Shown: positions 1 through 11,560, numbered from the stretch's first letter. The stretch is 64,000 bases of DNA from Plasmodiophora brassicae (GCA_039704465.1 JASFAU010000003.1:1550001-1614000), one strand, 5' to 3'. The notes: generated by a model not told the origin, from the sequence alone. Numbers and translations: made by a program.

Positions 1-3000
1 CAATGGAGGACGCCGACAGCAAGACGATGACGATGACGATGAACTTCTCGTCGGCGACGTCGTCGGCGGTGACGCAGACGATGCTGGAGTCGAGGATGGA
101 GAAACGGCAGCGGAACAGCTTCGGCCCTGCCAACGGGCGGCAGCGTCTGGTCGTGTTCATCGACGACCTGAACATGCCGGCGCCGGACGAGTTCGGGACG
201 CAGCCGCCGAACGAGCTCCTACGACAGTGGATCGACTACGGCGGGTGGTACGACCGGCAGCGCCAGACGATGAAGGTGATCATCGACATGCAGGTGCTGG
301 CGGCGATGGGCGCCCCCGGAGGCGCCCGCACGCCGATCTCGTCCCGGTTCCAGTCCAAGTTCAACCTGGTGCACATGACGTTCCCGAGCGACGCCCAGAT
401 CAAGCGCATCTTCGGGACGATCCTGACGGCGCACCTGGCGAACTTCGACGAGCAGGTGAAGCCGCTGGCCGCCGTCTGTACGGACGCCACCCTGGACCTG
501 TACAAGCACGTCATCGAGGCGTTCCTGCCGACGCCGTCGAGGTCGCACTACATCTTCAACCTACGCGACATGGCCAAGGTGACGGCCGGCCTGCTGCTGG
601 CCGACCACAACCTGTTCGACACGCGCGACAACTTCATCCGGCTCTGGGCCCACGAGTGCATGCGCGTGTTCCAAGACAGGCTCGTCAACCGGGACGACCG
701 GCAAGCGTTCAAGGGGCTCGTCGCCGCCCAGCTCGACACACTGTTTGCAACGTCCTGGGAATCGCTGTTCGGCACGCTCGACGCCGACCCGTTGTTCGGG
801 ACGTTCCTGTCGGAGGGCTCACTGGACGACCAGGACACCGAGCCGTACCAGGAGATGGCGGACAGGGCCGCCGTCAAGGCGTTCGTCACCGAGAAGCTCG
901 AGTTCTACAATATGTTCCCGGGCAACGCCGCCATGCAACTCGTCCTGTTCGACGACGCCGTCGAGCACGTCTGCCGGATCTTCCGGATCATATCGCAGCC
1001 GCGCGGCAACGCCCTGCTGATCGGCGTCGGCGGCAGCGGCCGACAGAGCCTGACGCGGCTGGCGGCGTACATTGCCGAGGTCCCCGTCAAGCAGATCGAG
1101 ATCAGCAAGTCGTACCGGGCGGCCGACTTCCGCGACGACCTGAAGGCCGTCTACCAGATGGCGGGCGTCGGCCAGCAGCGCTGCGTCTTCCTGATCACCG
1201 ACACGCAGCTCATCCATCCGAGTTTCATCGAGGACCTGAACAGCATCCTGTCGAGCGGCGAGATCCCGAACCTGTTCCCGCCCGACGAGCTCGCCACCGT
1301 CCTGGACGCGATCCGCCCGCAGGCGGCCGAAGCGGTACGACGGAACTCGCAGCGCAGTACGAATCGTGATGATCTGAAACGCGTTCGCAGGGCGTTCCCT
1401 CGCACACAGACGACGGCCTGTACGCGTTCTTCATCAACCGTGTGCGGCAGAACGTCAACGTCGTCCTGTGCATGAGCCCGGTCGGGGCGACGTTCCGCGA
1501 CCGCATTCGAATGTACCCGGCGCTCGTCAACAACACGTCTATCGACTTGTTCGCCGAGTGGCCCGACAGGGCCCTGCGCGAGGTCGCCGCCAAGTTCCTG
1601 TGTGACGTCGACTTTGGCACCACCGACGAGTCGCTGCCGAAGCGCCTGGCGGGCGTGTTCTGCACGGCCCACCTCGAGGTGCAGGCCTGTGCGGTCCGGA
1701 TGGCCCAGGAACTCCTGCGGTTCACGTACGTGACGCCGACCAACTACCTGGACCTGGTCAGCGGCTACCGCAAGCTCCTCATCGAGAAGCGCATCCAACT
1801 GGGCGACGCCGCCGACAAGCTCCGCAACGGTCTCAGCAAACTCGACGAGTCCAAGACGCAGGTCGCCGAGATGACGGTGGGCCTTCCCGTTGTCACCGTG
1901 CTGGCGCCCCCCCGGTTCGGTGACATGCGTTGCTCGCAGGTTGAGCTCGAGGAGAAGCGGAAGATCGTTGCGGCGAAGAAGATGGACTGTGAGAAGCTGC
2001 TGGTGGAGATCGTGTCCCAGCAGCGGTCGGCCGACGAGCAGCGTAAGCAGGTCGAAATTGAGGCGCAGAAGACGAGCACGGAGGAGAAGGAGTGCCAGTC
2101 CATTGCCGAATCGGCGCAGGCCGACCTGGACCGGGCGCTGCCCGCGCTGGAACGAGCCGTCAGCGCCCTGGAGAAGCTGGACAAGAACGCGGTGACGGAA
2201 ATCAAGAGCTATACGAAGCCGCCGCCGATCGTCGCCCGTGTCATGTCGGCGGTGATGGTCGTCCTCGGCAAGGAGGCGTCCTGGGCGACCGCGAAGAAGG
2301 AGCTGAGCGACGCCAACTTCCTGCTGCGGTTGAAAACGTTCGACAAGGACAACATCTCGTCGGCGACGCTGAAGAAGATCAACAAGTACACGGCGGTGAA
2401 GGACTTCACCGCCGAGCAGGTCGTGAAGAAGAGCGTGGCGGCCGCCGCCCTCTGCGACTGGGTCGTCGCCATCGAGGTCTACGCCATGACGTTCCGTACG
2501 GTGGCCCCGAAGCGCGCCGCCCTGAAGGACGCCACGAGCTCGCTGGAGATCAAGCAGAAGCAGCTGAAGGTCATGCAGGAGCGCCTGGCCCGCGTCAAGG
2601 AGCAGGTCGCCGCCCTCGAGCAGCGCTACGAGAGCAGCGAGAACGAGAAGAACTCGCTGCGGAAGGCGGCCGAGCTGCTCGAGACGAAGCTGTCGCGGGC
2701 CGACAAGCTCGTGTCGGGCCTGTCGAGCGAGCGCTCCCGCTGGCAGGACTCGATCGCCGAGCTGGACGGTCAGCTGTCGTTCCTGGTCGGCGACTGCGCC
2801 GTCGCCGCCGCCTTCCTGTCGTACGCGGGCGCCTTCGTCGGCCACTACAGGCAGGAGCTGGTCAAGACGTGCCTGCAGGCGGTCCGGAAGCTCGAGGTGC
2901 CCGCCAGCCCCGATTTCAACTTCGCCCGGTTCCTGGCGGTGCCGACCGACGTCCGCGACTGGAACATCCAGGGCCTGCCGACCGACGAGTTCTCGACCGA

Positions 3001-6000
3001 GAACGGCCTGCTGGTCACCCGGGGCAACCGGTGGCCCCTGATGGTCGACCCGCAGGGCCAGGCCAACAAATGGGCCAAGGCCTACCACGGCCGGGCGCTG
3101 CGCGTCATCGACACGAAGGCGCCGGACACGGCCCGCGTCCTCGAGAACGCCGTCCAGTTCGGCACGCCCGTCCTGCTACAGGTCGGGTCGTCGTCACCGA
3201 TGGCCTCGAGCGTTCGCTGACCCCCGCCCGCTGTGCCGCTGCAGGATGTGGGCGCCGAGATCGACCCGAGCCTGGACCCGATCCTGCTGAAGGCGATCAT
3301 CACGGAGAACGGCCGCAAGTACCTGAAGCTGGGCGACAAGAAGCTGGACTACAACGACCGGTTCCTGTTCTGGATGACGACGCGGCTGCCGAACCCGCAC
3401 TACCCGCCCGAGGTGTGCGCCAAGTGCACCGTCGTGAACTTCGCCGTCAAGGAGAAGGGCCTCGAGGATCAGCTGCTCGGGTTCCTGGTCCGCCTCGAGC
3501 AGCCCAAGCTCGAGGAGGACAAGAGCGCGCTCGTCATCGCCGTCGCCGCCAACAAACGCAAACTGGTCGACCTGGAGAACCTGATCCTGTCGCTGCTGAA
3601 GACGGCGTCCGGGTCGCTGCTGGACGACGAGGGCCTGATCAACACGCTGCAGGCGTCGAAGCAGACGTCGGAGCAGGTGTCGGAGGACCTGCGCGTGTCG
3701 CAGGAGACGGAGAAGCAGATCGATGCGGCGCGCGACGCGTACCGGCCGTCGGCCGTGCGCGCCTCCCTGCTCTTCTTCGTCCTGAACGACCTGGCCGGCA
3801 TCGACCCCATGTACCAGTTCTCGCTGGACGCCTACTTTGACATGTTCCGCATGTCGATCGACAAGTCGCGCAAGCCGAAGGGCACGCTGGACGTCAAGGA
3901 GCGCAACCGGGCGCTGAACCTGTACCACACCGACGCCGTCTACAAGAACACGTGCCGCGGCCTGTTCGAGAAGCACAAGCTCCTGTTCTCGTTCCAGATG
4001 TGCGTCAAGAAGATGCAGTCGGAGGGCAAGGTCAACGCCGACGACTACCTGTTCCTGCTACGCGGCGGCATCGTCGTCGACCGGGAGTCGGCCCCGCCGG
4101 CCAACCCGTCCGCCGACTGGATCTCGGAGGTGCCGTGCCCCTGGGGCGATGCGACTGGTCCTGCGAGAATCTGAACGTTGCTGCTGTTCACCGCAGGCGC
4201 AATGGGAGCAGGCCACGCTGCTGGGCAAGGTCGCCGGGTTCAAGAGCCTCGAGGGCAGCCTGGAGCAGAACAACCGGGCGTGGCGCGCCTGGGCCCGCAG
4301 CGAGTGCCCGGAGACGGCGACGCTGCCGGGCGAATGGCAGACCAGGATCGACGACCTGCAACGGATGGTGCTGCTGCGCGTGTTCCGCCCCGATCGGGTC
4401 GTGTTCGCCGCGCGGCGCTTCGTGGCCAAGAACCTGGGCCCGACGTTCGTCGAGCCGCCGCCGATGGACCTGGCGCAGGTCTACGCCGACTCGACGCCGT
4501 ACACGCCCATCATCTTCGTGCTGTCGCCCGGCGTCGACCCGTCCGCGATGCTGCGCGACCTGGCCGCGTCGTCGGGCACGACGGTCGAGGAGATCTCGCT
4601 GGGCCAGGGCCAGGAGGCGCCGGCGCGCCGCCTGCTGGCCCAGGGCCTGAAGACGGGCTTCTGGGTCTTCTTCGCCAACTGCCACCTGTCGATCTCGTGG
4701 ATGCCCGAGCTGGAGGCGCTCGTCGACGCGTACTGCAACGGGGAGCCGGCGGCGCCGCACGCCCAGTTCCGCCTCTGGCTGTCCAGCGACCCGCACCCGG
4801 CGTTCCCCATCCCGATCCTGCAGCGGGGCCTGAAGATCACGACGGAGCCGCCCAAGGGCCTGCGCGCCAACCTCCTCCGCCTGTACGCCGGCCTGAAGCC
4901 GGACCGGTTCGCGTCCGCCCTGCGCCCGCTCAAGTACAGGAAGCTCGTGTTCTCCCTGTGCTGGTTCCACGCCGTCCTGCTCGAGCGCCGCAAGTTCGGG
5001 TCGCTGGGCTGGAACATCCCGTACGGGTTCAACGACAGCGACTTCGCCGTCTGCGAGAGCATCCTGCGCCTGTACCTCGACGAGTACGAGGAGACGCCGT
5101 GGGAGGCGCTCAAGTACCTGATCGCCGAGGCCAACTACGGCGGGCGCGTCACCGACGACCGCGACCGGCGCCTGCTGATCGTGTACGTCGACCAGTTCTT
5201 CAGCGAGGCGCTGCTGGCGAAGAAGGCCGCCCGGCTGTCCCCGCTCGACACGTACTACATCCCCGACGACAACGACACGGCCGCCGTCGTCACCTACATC
5301 AAGTCGTTGCCGTCGACGGCGGACCCGCCCGAGGCGTTCGGCCAGCACGCCAACGCCGACATCTCGTCGCAGATGGCGGAGACGACGACGCTGCTGTCGA
5401 CGTTGCTGTCGCTGCAGCCGCGAACGGCGGACGCGGGCGGCCTGTCCCGCGAGGACACGACGCTGGCGCTGATCGACTCCCTGCTGGAGCAGGTCCCGGC
5501 ACCAATCGGCGGCGACCAAAGCAATGCCGGCGACCCGAACCCGCTCCGTATCGTCCTGCTGCAGGTGAGGGCCCCCGGCTGATGGTCGCGCGCGCGCGTG
5601 TGTGTCTGTGTGTGGGCAACGACGACGTCTGATGTGTGTGTGTGTGCGTGTGCCAGGAGGTCGGGCGGTACAATCAGCTGCTGGGCCGCGTGCGATCGTC
5701 GCTGGTGAACCTGCGACGCGGCATCAAGGGCCTGGTCGTGATCTCGCCGGCCCTGGAGCAGGTGTACGACGCGCTGTACGGCGGGCAGGTGCCCGACATG
5801 TGGAAGACGGCGTACCCGTCGCTGAAGGCGCTGGGGCCCTGGGTGCGCGACCTCGTCCTGCGCATCGAGCAGATGGCGAAGTGGGCGGCGGACGGCCCCC
5901 CGAAGGTGTTCTGGCTGTCGGGCCTGACGTTCCCGACCGGGTTCCTGACGGCCCTGCTGCAATCGACGGCCAGGAGGAACGGGGTCGCCATCGACGACCT

Positions 6001-6367
6001 GTCGTGGGAGTTCACCCCCGTCGACCTGGACGAGGTGGCCGTCACGACGATGCCGAAGGACGGCGCGTACATCAAGGGCATGTTCCTGGAGGGCGCCCGC
6101 TGGGACATGGACAAGATGACGCTGGCCGACGCCGGCCCCATGGAGCTCGAGTGCCGGATGCCGATCGTGCACTTCAAGCCGGTGGACAACAAGCGCGGCC
6201 GCCAGGGCAAGGGCCTGTACGCGTGCCCGCTCTACATGTACCCGGTGCGGACGGGCACCCGGGAGCGCCCGTCCTTCATGATCAACGTCGACCTGAAGTC
6301 GGGGGCCAAGGACCCGACGTACTGGACGAAACGGGGCACTGCCCTGCTGCTATCGTTGGCGACGTAA
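1..6367 (+). CDS. Axonemal dynein heavy chain, C-terminal part (DNAH2-like), 5' truncated by window
   Basis: Motor subunit of ciliary dynein. Five exons join in frame: ..1334, 1391-3181, 3245-4129, 4197-5564, 5657-6367, giving about 2,028 residues. The visible part starts inside AAA3 (FIDDLNMPAPDEFG). AAA4 follows with Walker A GVGGSGRQS and NSILSSGEIPNLF. Next come the coiled-coil stalk with microtubule-binding tip (about nt 1800-2760), AAA5, AAA6 and the C-terminal domain. The end, CPLYMYPVRTG...KRGTALLLSL, resembles inner-arm I1 beta/DNAH2 more than outer-arm chains; the subtype is from memory of family C-termini. The gene end lies 34 bp from the convergent TLDc gene stop. Dynein identity is very secure, DNAH2 assignment moderate. 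Confidence 0.93.
5580..5655 (+). repeat. GC/GT-rich simple repeat inside dynein intron 4
   Basis: The 92-bp intron 5565-5656 is largely alternating CG and TG dinucleotides (runs at about 5588-5613 and 5632-5652). Alternating purine-pyrimidine tracts can adopt Z-DNA, but no function is shown. Confidence 0.75.
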
Positions 6368-6400
6368 TACACGAATCGAGGGGGCGCGCGGGCGCGCGTT

Positions 6401-7462
6401 TTAGAAGGGCGACACGGACCAGAGCTCGACGAGGTTGCAGACGAAGTCGGGCGCGCTGCTCAGCGTCGGGTTGCCGAACGTCTCGGACGGCAGGGACGAC
6501 CCGCGGTCGAACGACGCGTCGATCCAGATGGCGAAATGCGAGCCACCGCCCGCGGCGATGAAGTCGGTCTGCCCGACGACGAAGAAGGAATTCCGCCGCG
6601 TCCTGCCGGGGCACGAACAAGGTCAGCGAACGGCGGCCTCGCTGCGACGCGCCTAACTGTGCCGACCAGGAGTAGAGCGCGCGAACCGGGTGCAGCGTGA
6701 ACACGAACGATTCGCCTGGCGGCCACAGTGTCAGGCAGGGGGCCGGGTTCCCCCGACGAACGCATCGATGGCCGCCACCGTACCGTTGCCAATGTGCGTT
6801 CGACTTCGCACCCAGGGTTCGGTGCAGAACACGCCAAAGACGGCGCCGAGGGCGTCCTTGACGAGGAGGACGACGGCCGCCTGCATCGGCAGGGCGGACG
6901 TGTTGGCGTAGAACGTTCGCAGTGAGTGGCCGTCTCGGGCCGTGCTGAACGTCATCTGCCAGGGGCGCCCGTGGTACTGCATGGGCAGCCAGGCCACCAG
7001 GTCGTCGACGTCGCCGCCGCTGATGATGCTGGACTTGAAGGACGACGACGGGCGCCTCGGCGACAGGCTGGCGATCGGCTCGACGGACGTCATCTCCTTC
7101 AGCAGCGTGCTGCTCTTCCGTTTCAGCGAGACCGCCTTGGCATGGCGCGATCGTAGCCACTTCCGGATGGCCTTCCCCAGCGGCAGGTCACGCGACGCTC
7201 GCCACGCTGCATTGGGCAACGACGACGACGACGACGTCAGCGATCAGAGCGTCGAGGACGGCAGCCAGCCCGGCCCACCTATCAGGAACGACGAGACGAG
7301 CGCCATCGTCATGACGCCGACGACGACGTCGACGAGGACGGCGCCGCCGGTGGCGTCGACCGTCACGTGGTCGGCGCGGATCTCGACGTGCACGTCGCCG
7401 GCCAGCGACGACACGGTCGCGTTCGGGTCAGGCCTGCTGCTGTCGACGTCGGGCGCCACCAT
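6401..7462 (-). CDS. TLDc-domain protein with N-terminal hydrophobic segment (OXR1/TLDC family)
   Basis: Four exons: 7462-7279, 7206-6784, 6715-6658, 6602-6401; 288 aa. TLDc domains (OXR1, NCOA7, TBC1D24) bind the V-ATPase and affect oxidative-stress resistance. The TLDc signature runs through the last three exons: LPMQYHGRPWQMTFSTARDG, VVLLVKDALGAVFGVF, GESFVFTLHP, then NSFFVVGQTDFIAAGGG and FAIWIDASFDRGSS. Exon 1 encodes a hydrophobic stretch around residues 40-61 that may anchor the protein in a membrane, unlike the usual soluble forms. Intron 1 (7278-7207) carries a run of GTC/GAC triplets. The start chosen is the first ATG of the open frame; a longer frame extends upstream without an ATG. 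Convergent with dynein. Confidence 0.85.
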
Positions 7463-7700
7463 CGTTCGACGTCGTCGGCGCCTCGTGGACCATTCACAGA
7501 GTGACTGCGCCTCCCCGCCCCCCTCCACTAAGATGGATATCACAGGGCTGAGCCGCGATCCGGCTCGCGTCATTCAGCGCCGTCGTCGCGGTGACCCGTC
7601 CATGACGTCAACGCGCCCTCTGCCGGGTGACTCGGCCCTGCTGGGCTGTGGTCGGCCATAACCGTATATTCTTATCGTGACTATACGCCTGGACAGAGGG

Positions 7701-7904
7701 ATGCCCCAGCCGACGCACCTGGACGCCAGCAAGCTGGGCGCGTTCCTCGACGCCAACGACCGGCTGCCGACGATGCAGGAAGCGCAGGGCACGTACGAGC
7801 AAGGACGCAAGCGCCCCGTTGCCTTCGTCGTCAGCATGGACGCCGACGACGACGACGACGCGCCTGTCAGCGACACGCCGCCCGCCAGCGCGTCGTCGGC
7901 CTGA
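7701..7904 (+). CDS. Hypothetical small acidic-tailed protein, 67 aa
   Basis: An ATG-initiated frame of 67 codons fits the gap between the divergent TLDc gene (start 7462) and the convergent TPR gene (stop 7955). The N-terminal half is mixed polar (KLGAFLDANDRLPTMQEAQ). It is followed by an Asp run encoded by GAC repeats and a Pro/Ser/Ala tail. I do not recognise the family. Gene spacing and an ATG in context support it; the Asp run could equally be a triplet repeat giving a chance open frame. Confidence 0.4.
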   Translation: MPQPTHLDASKLGAFLDANDRLPTMQEAQGTYEQGRKRPVAFVVSMDADDDDDAPVSDTPPASASSA

Positions 7905-7954
7905 TCCCCGACCCCATCAATGAACACGCGAACGCGTTAACGAATGTATATCAT

Positions 7955-9127
7955 CTAGGTCGGCAGCGACGTCGTGCGTCTGATCGTCGGTCGGCGATCG
8001 ACCGATGACGACGACGCCAGCGCGTTCTCGACCTGCGTCCACGCCCAGCGAACGGCGTCGTTGCCCGGGTCGTGCGACACGGCGGCGGCCAGGTCGGGAC
8101 GCGCCCGCCGGTACTGTCGCAGGGCGTACAGCGCCAGGCCGCGTTCGCCGCGAACGTGGACGGCGCCCGGGCGCCGCCCCAGCACCGTGCTGAAGTCGTG
8201 GACGGCGCGACGGAACCTCGCCAGCCGTGCCAGGCATCGCGCCCGGCCCAGCAGCGCCTCGTCGTCGTCGTCGCCGTCATGGCTCCCGACGATCTCCTCG
8301 TACTGCTGCAGGGCGTCGCGATAGCGCCGGGCGCTGAAATGGGATCGCGCCAGGCGGTGCCGGGCGTCGCGTCGCTCCCGCCCGCCCCCGATCCGAACGG
8401 CGTGCTCGAGGTCGGCGATGGCGTGGCGCGCGTCCCCCAGCCGGTCGTGCAGGTCGGCGCGCGCCATCAGCGACCTCGGGTGCGGGCGCAGCGCGATCGA
8501 CGCCGACAGGTCGTCCATGGCCGCGTCCGGGTCGTCGTCGCCATGGAGATGCGCCCTGGAGAAGAGCAACGCGGCCCGGTCGGCGTCGTTCAGGTCGTGG
8601 TCGAGCGCGCGTCCCAGGTCGTGCAGGGCGCCGGCCCGATCGTGCCGGGCGGCCCGCGCCGTCCCCCGCATGGCGTACGCGTGGCCGGCGGTCGGCGCGA
8701 TCGCCAGGCAGGCGGACATGTCCCCGATGCAGGCGTCGGCGTCGTCCAGGTCCATGGCGATCATGCCGCGCAGGTAGAGCGCCTCGGCGAACGCCGGGTC
8801 CAGTCTCAGGGCCGCGTTCAGGTCTGCGACCGCGTCCGCCAGGTCCTGCGTGGCGTACCGCAGCAGCGCCCGGCAGCGTAGGGCGCGCGACGCGAGGAAC
8901 GCCGACGGGGACGACGACGACAGGTGGACGGCGACGTCGAGGTGGTGCCGGGCGCCGTCCAGGTCGCCTTCGGCCTGCAGGCGGATGCCGAGGCAGACGC
9001 GGGCGGCGACGGACGCCGGGGACAGGCGGGCGGCCTCGCGGAAGTGCCGCAGCGAGGCGCTCGGGTCGGCCGCCTGCCGAGCCGAGCGGATCCCGTCGAA
9101 GCAGTGCGTGAACCAGGTCTGCGGCAT
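7955..9127 (-). CDS. Intronless tetratricopeptide-repeat (TPR) protein, 390 aa
   Basis: A single open exon from ATG 9127 encodes at least eight TPR-like helix pairs, for example FREAARLSPASVAARVCLGI, DLNAALRLDPAFAEALYLRG, DLGRALDHDLNDADRAALLF, DLSASIALRPHPRSLMARAD and DFSTVLGRRPGAVHVRGERG. TPR solenoids are protein-interaction scaffolds; no catalytic domain or signal peptide is seen. The C-terminus is Ser/Arg-rich. Composition is strongly GC-skewed with many Ala, Arg and Asp codons. The lack of introns contrasts with most neighbours. Precise role unknown. Confidence 0.85.
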   Translation of the reverse strand: MPQTWFTHCFDGIRSARQAADPSASLRHFREAARLSPASVAARVCLGIRLQAEGDLDGARHHLDVAVHLSSSSPSAFLASRALRCRALLRYATQDLADAVADLNAALRLDPAFAEALYLRGMIAMDLDDADACIGDMSACLAIAPTAGHAYAMRGTARAARHDRAGALHDLGRALDHDLNDADRAALLFSRAHLHGDDDPDAAMDDLSASIALRPHPRSLMARADLHDRLGDARHAIADLEHAVRIGGGRERRDARHRLARSHFSARRYRDALQQYEEIVGSHDGDDDDEALLGRARCLARLARFRRAVHDFSTVLGRRPGAVHVRGERGLALYALRQYRRARPDLAAAVSHDPGNDAVRWAWTQVENALASSSSVDRRPTIRRTTSLPT

Positions 9128-9425
9128 GGCCCGACGCTAGGAGCGCGCGCCTCCCGGACGTTCGGTTTGGGGATGGGGGGATTGAATGCGTTCCGGTTTG
9201 GATGATCCGGCAGCGACGGTCCCGGCAACGTCGTCGTCGTTGCCAACGAACCTGTCCCGGAATGAACCCGGCCGGCGCTGGGCGACGGCCTCGACCGCCG
9301 TCGGAAGGCACGCAGCGTGACTCATGCACGGCGGTGGCGCGGTTCCCTGACGCTGGAGGCGGCGGTGGACGCGGCGCGGTCAACATCGTATAGGCAGTGT
9401 GTGGTGTGTAATAACAGGGCCGCCA

Positions 9426-9650
9426 TCAGACTTGATCCTGGACTTTGATCAAGGAGGGCTGCTGGATTTCAGCCTTGACGACGTCGCCGTGTTCGCGCTC
9501 GACGCGCAGCGCGTTCTCGAAGTCGCGTCGAAGGCGGAGCTTAGCCTTGTGGCGTAGGTAGGCGATGCGGGCGGCGACGAGGACAACGATGACGAAGAGG
9601 AGACCGCCGGCGAATATACCCCATGACAACACGGCTACAGATGCATGCAT
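9426..9650 (-). CDS. Small single-pass membrane protein, about 74 aa
   Basis: From the ATG at 9650 the frame encodes a short N-terminus, one strongly hydrophobic helix (FAGGLLFVIVVLVAARIAYL) and a basic juxtamembrane stretch (RHKAKLRLRRDFENALRV), then a polar tail ending in VQDQV. The basic residues after the helix predict a cytosolic C-terminus. An upstream exon is possible: a signal-peptide-like MRSSLAAGVSVWIACLNQ lies near 9877-9824 on the same strand, but I could not join it with canonical sites in phase. Architecture resembles the divergent 10249 gene. Confidence 0.5.
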   Translation of the reverse strand: MHASVAVLSWGIFAGGLLFVIVVLVAARIAYLRHKAKLRLRRDFENALRVEREHGDVVKAEIQQPSLIKVQDQV

Positions 9651-10248
9651 TAGGGACGACGCTCGCACGTTGGTGGTTCGAACGCGTCACTGACTCATAC
9701 TGCTTTCTTGGGACTCTATTTCTGAGGCGACTGCCTTCCATGGGATACCCGATACCTGACGAACCGTCGTTAGCGTGTGCGCGTCCAACAGAGCGCAGTT
9801 GGAAATGTGGGTATTGTACTTGGTTGAGGCAGGCGATCCAGACGCTGACGCCAGCAGCCAGCGAGGAACGCATCCAGTAGATACGTCGATGTGCCCTGTC
9901 AATCTGAGCACGCGCCCACCAGTACCTTGATCCTTGACGTATCTCGCCCATGCCTTCGAGTACGACTGACGACTGCCAACGCTATTGCACACGACATCAT
10001 CTCCTGTAAACGACTACCAGTAGCAGACTAAACGTTGACGAGAGCCGTGTCGGAAATTCGAAACGTACGAGGCGGAGGTGGACGGGGAGGGTGCCAGCGC
10101 TGCCCCGGTCGCCCGCTGCGGTTTCCAATCACAGGCACGCGCGTTGCGACCGGTGTGTTTGGGGGCCTACTAATAGTAGGCACGATTCTGTTGGTATTCG
10201 TTAGAGGCTCGTGCCGTCGCATAATATCTGGCAGTACCTAGAACGACG
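9651..10248. other. Intergenic, no confident gene
   Basis: Region between two divergent small membrane-protein genes. It contains only short open frames, one of which (about 9877-9824, minus) looks like a signal peptide and may be a first exon of the 9426-9650 gene. Confidence 0.4.
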
Positions 10249-10543
10249 ATGAAGGTGACGACGTTTCTGGTCCTGGTTGCGGTGCTGCCCGTGATCATGG
10301 CCCAGGAGGTCAGCGTCCCGTATCTAATCCAATACCTTACGTAACCGTCGCCTTCAGAACGTACTCAAGAGCACCATCAATACAGTCACCACGATCCTCA
10401 TCGTCGGGACGGCGATCTTCGTTGCCGTCGGCGTCGGCGTCGCCATCGCGTACGCGTACCGCCAGCGCCAGAAGCGCATCAAACGAATCGTTGACGGCAT
10501 GATCGTTGCTGCCGACGCTGGCCCTGCCCTCGGCGCAGTCTGA
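10249..10543 (+). CDS. Small protein with signal peptide and one transmembrane helix, 81 aa
   Basis: Two exons, 10249-10308 and 10358-10543, join across a 49-bp GT-AG intron in phase 0. Exon 1 is exactly a signal peptide (MKVTTFLVLVAVLPVIMAQ plus E). Exon 2 gives a short luminal stretch, a hydrophobic helix (ILIVGTAIFVAVGVGVAIAY), a basic stop-transfer cluster (RQRQKRIKR) and a small tail. The mature protein would be a type I membrane peptide of about 60 residues. No family recognised. The clean signal-peptide exon argues that it is real. Confidence 0.6.
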
Positions 10544-10830
10544 ACGCTCATTAACATGCATTCTAAGATTCCTGGGGTATCCATACACTGCTTTGGCTTG
10601 TATTACGCTCCGCGTTAACAGCCGGAGGACGCATCCCTGGCCTTTCAAGCATGACGTTGGGCGTCCGTTACCGGCACAGATTCCGTCGGGTAGCATCTAC
10701 CGTCTTGTACGCGACAGACAGAGCGGGGTTAATGATACGTCTGGACGCCAGTGGGACGGAGACGAATCGGACGACGTGACTCGACGAACTTTCAGCGATC
10801 AGCTTGGGATTAAACTTCAAACCAGAGCAG

Positions 10831-10968
10831 GAGCGGCGATATCGCCGTCCTGCAACTCGATAACGACCATCACTTTACGTCGTCGGATGATTGTGCAATC
10901 ATGCCTTTCATCCGACGAAGACAAGGACGGACGTTGTCGAGTTGCAGGACGGCGATAACGTCGCTCTC
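10831..10968. repeat. Imperfect palindrome A (fold-back repeat)
   Basis: Left arm from 10831 (GGCGATATCGCCGTCCTGCA) is matched in reverse complement by the right arm ending near 10968. An inner stem TCGTCGGATGA / TCATCCGACGA surrounds a loop at about 10890-10907. The whole segment could form one long hairpin with interior mismatches. Confidence 0.8.
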
Positions 10969-11006
10969 ATTTGTTCCTGCCGTAGCCTGTCTTCAATCCG
11001 TTCGTA

Positions 11007-11560
11007 ACAATACTGGTTGGAAGAAGTCAATTGCTTCGCAGTCATCTGCAGGCCGTGAAACTGAACTTTGGCCTCATCTACATGGGTTTCCGGGAAAGCG
11101 ATGACTCTGAGCGTCTTATGCTGTGCATCGAGAACGCTGCGGGGACAGCGAGCAGCCGCTGTATCTGCTTGCACTGTTCGTGCATCTTGCCTACCGCAAA
11201 TTCTTTCTCATGTTGCCTCGCGACAACCGGTTGACCATTCTTCTGGGAATTTCCGAGATTGCACTTTTTGATCATCTTCGTTTGGGTGGAGACCGACTGT
11301 GGTCTGCTTCGTCAAGAAATTCTGAAATGGTACGATGACGACACTTGCTGTGAGGCGTGTCTCCCACCCATTTCGTTTCCTCTGCCGATGGGACTTTATC
11401 GCGAAAGCATGCCCATCCGCATGCTTGCTAAACTGGCGCTGGCTGTACTGAGCATCGTCATCAATACTGCTACCTGCGAGCGTTTATTTAGCGACATGGC
11501 ATTGGTCCATAACGCTAAGAACCTACATCCGGAGGTCCAGAAAGTGAGTGTTGTCTCAAC
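11007..11560 (+). pseudogene. hAT-family transposase fragment, copy 1
   Basis: The recognisable piece is the hAT C-terminal dimerisation region around 11410-11530: LAKLALAVLSIVINTATCER, LFSDMALVHNAKNLHPEVQK. This is the conserved A..L..I....A..ERLFS motif of hAT transposases. Upstream pieces (LNFGLIYMGFRESDD, then YRKFFLMLPRDN, then EILKWYDDDTCCE) lie in different frames, so the coding sequence is broken. No N-terminal BED finger or catalytic DDE region was found here. Confidence 0.65.

Noticed and set aside
1151..3088. 645-codon open frame antisense to the dynein exon
   Set aside because: It mirrors a conserved dynein exon. The strong G/C third-position bias removes stops from the complementary frame, and the translation is Arg/Leu/Gly-rich without domains.
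2092..3840. 582-codon alternative plus-strand frame across dynein exons
   Set aside because: It crosses a confirmed intron (3182-3244) and gives low-complexity Arg/Ala/Gly sequence; a GC-bias shadow.
4188..5519. 443-codon frame antisense to dynein AAA6/C-terminal region
   Set aside because: Shadow of a conserved coding exon with the same bias.
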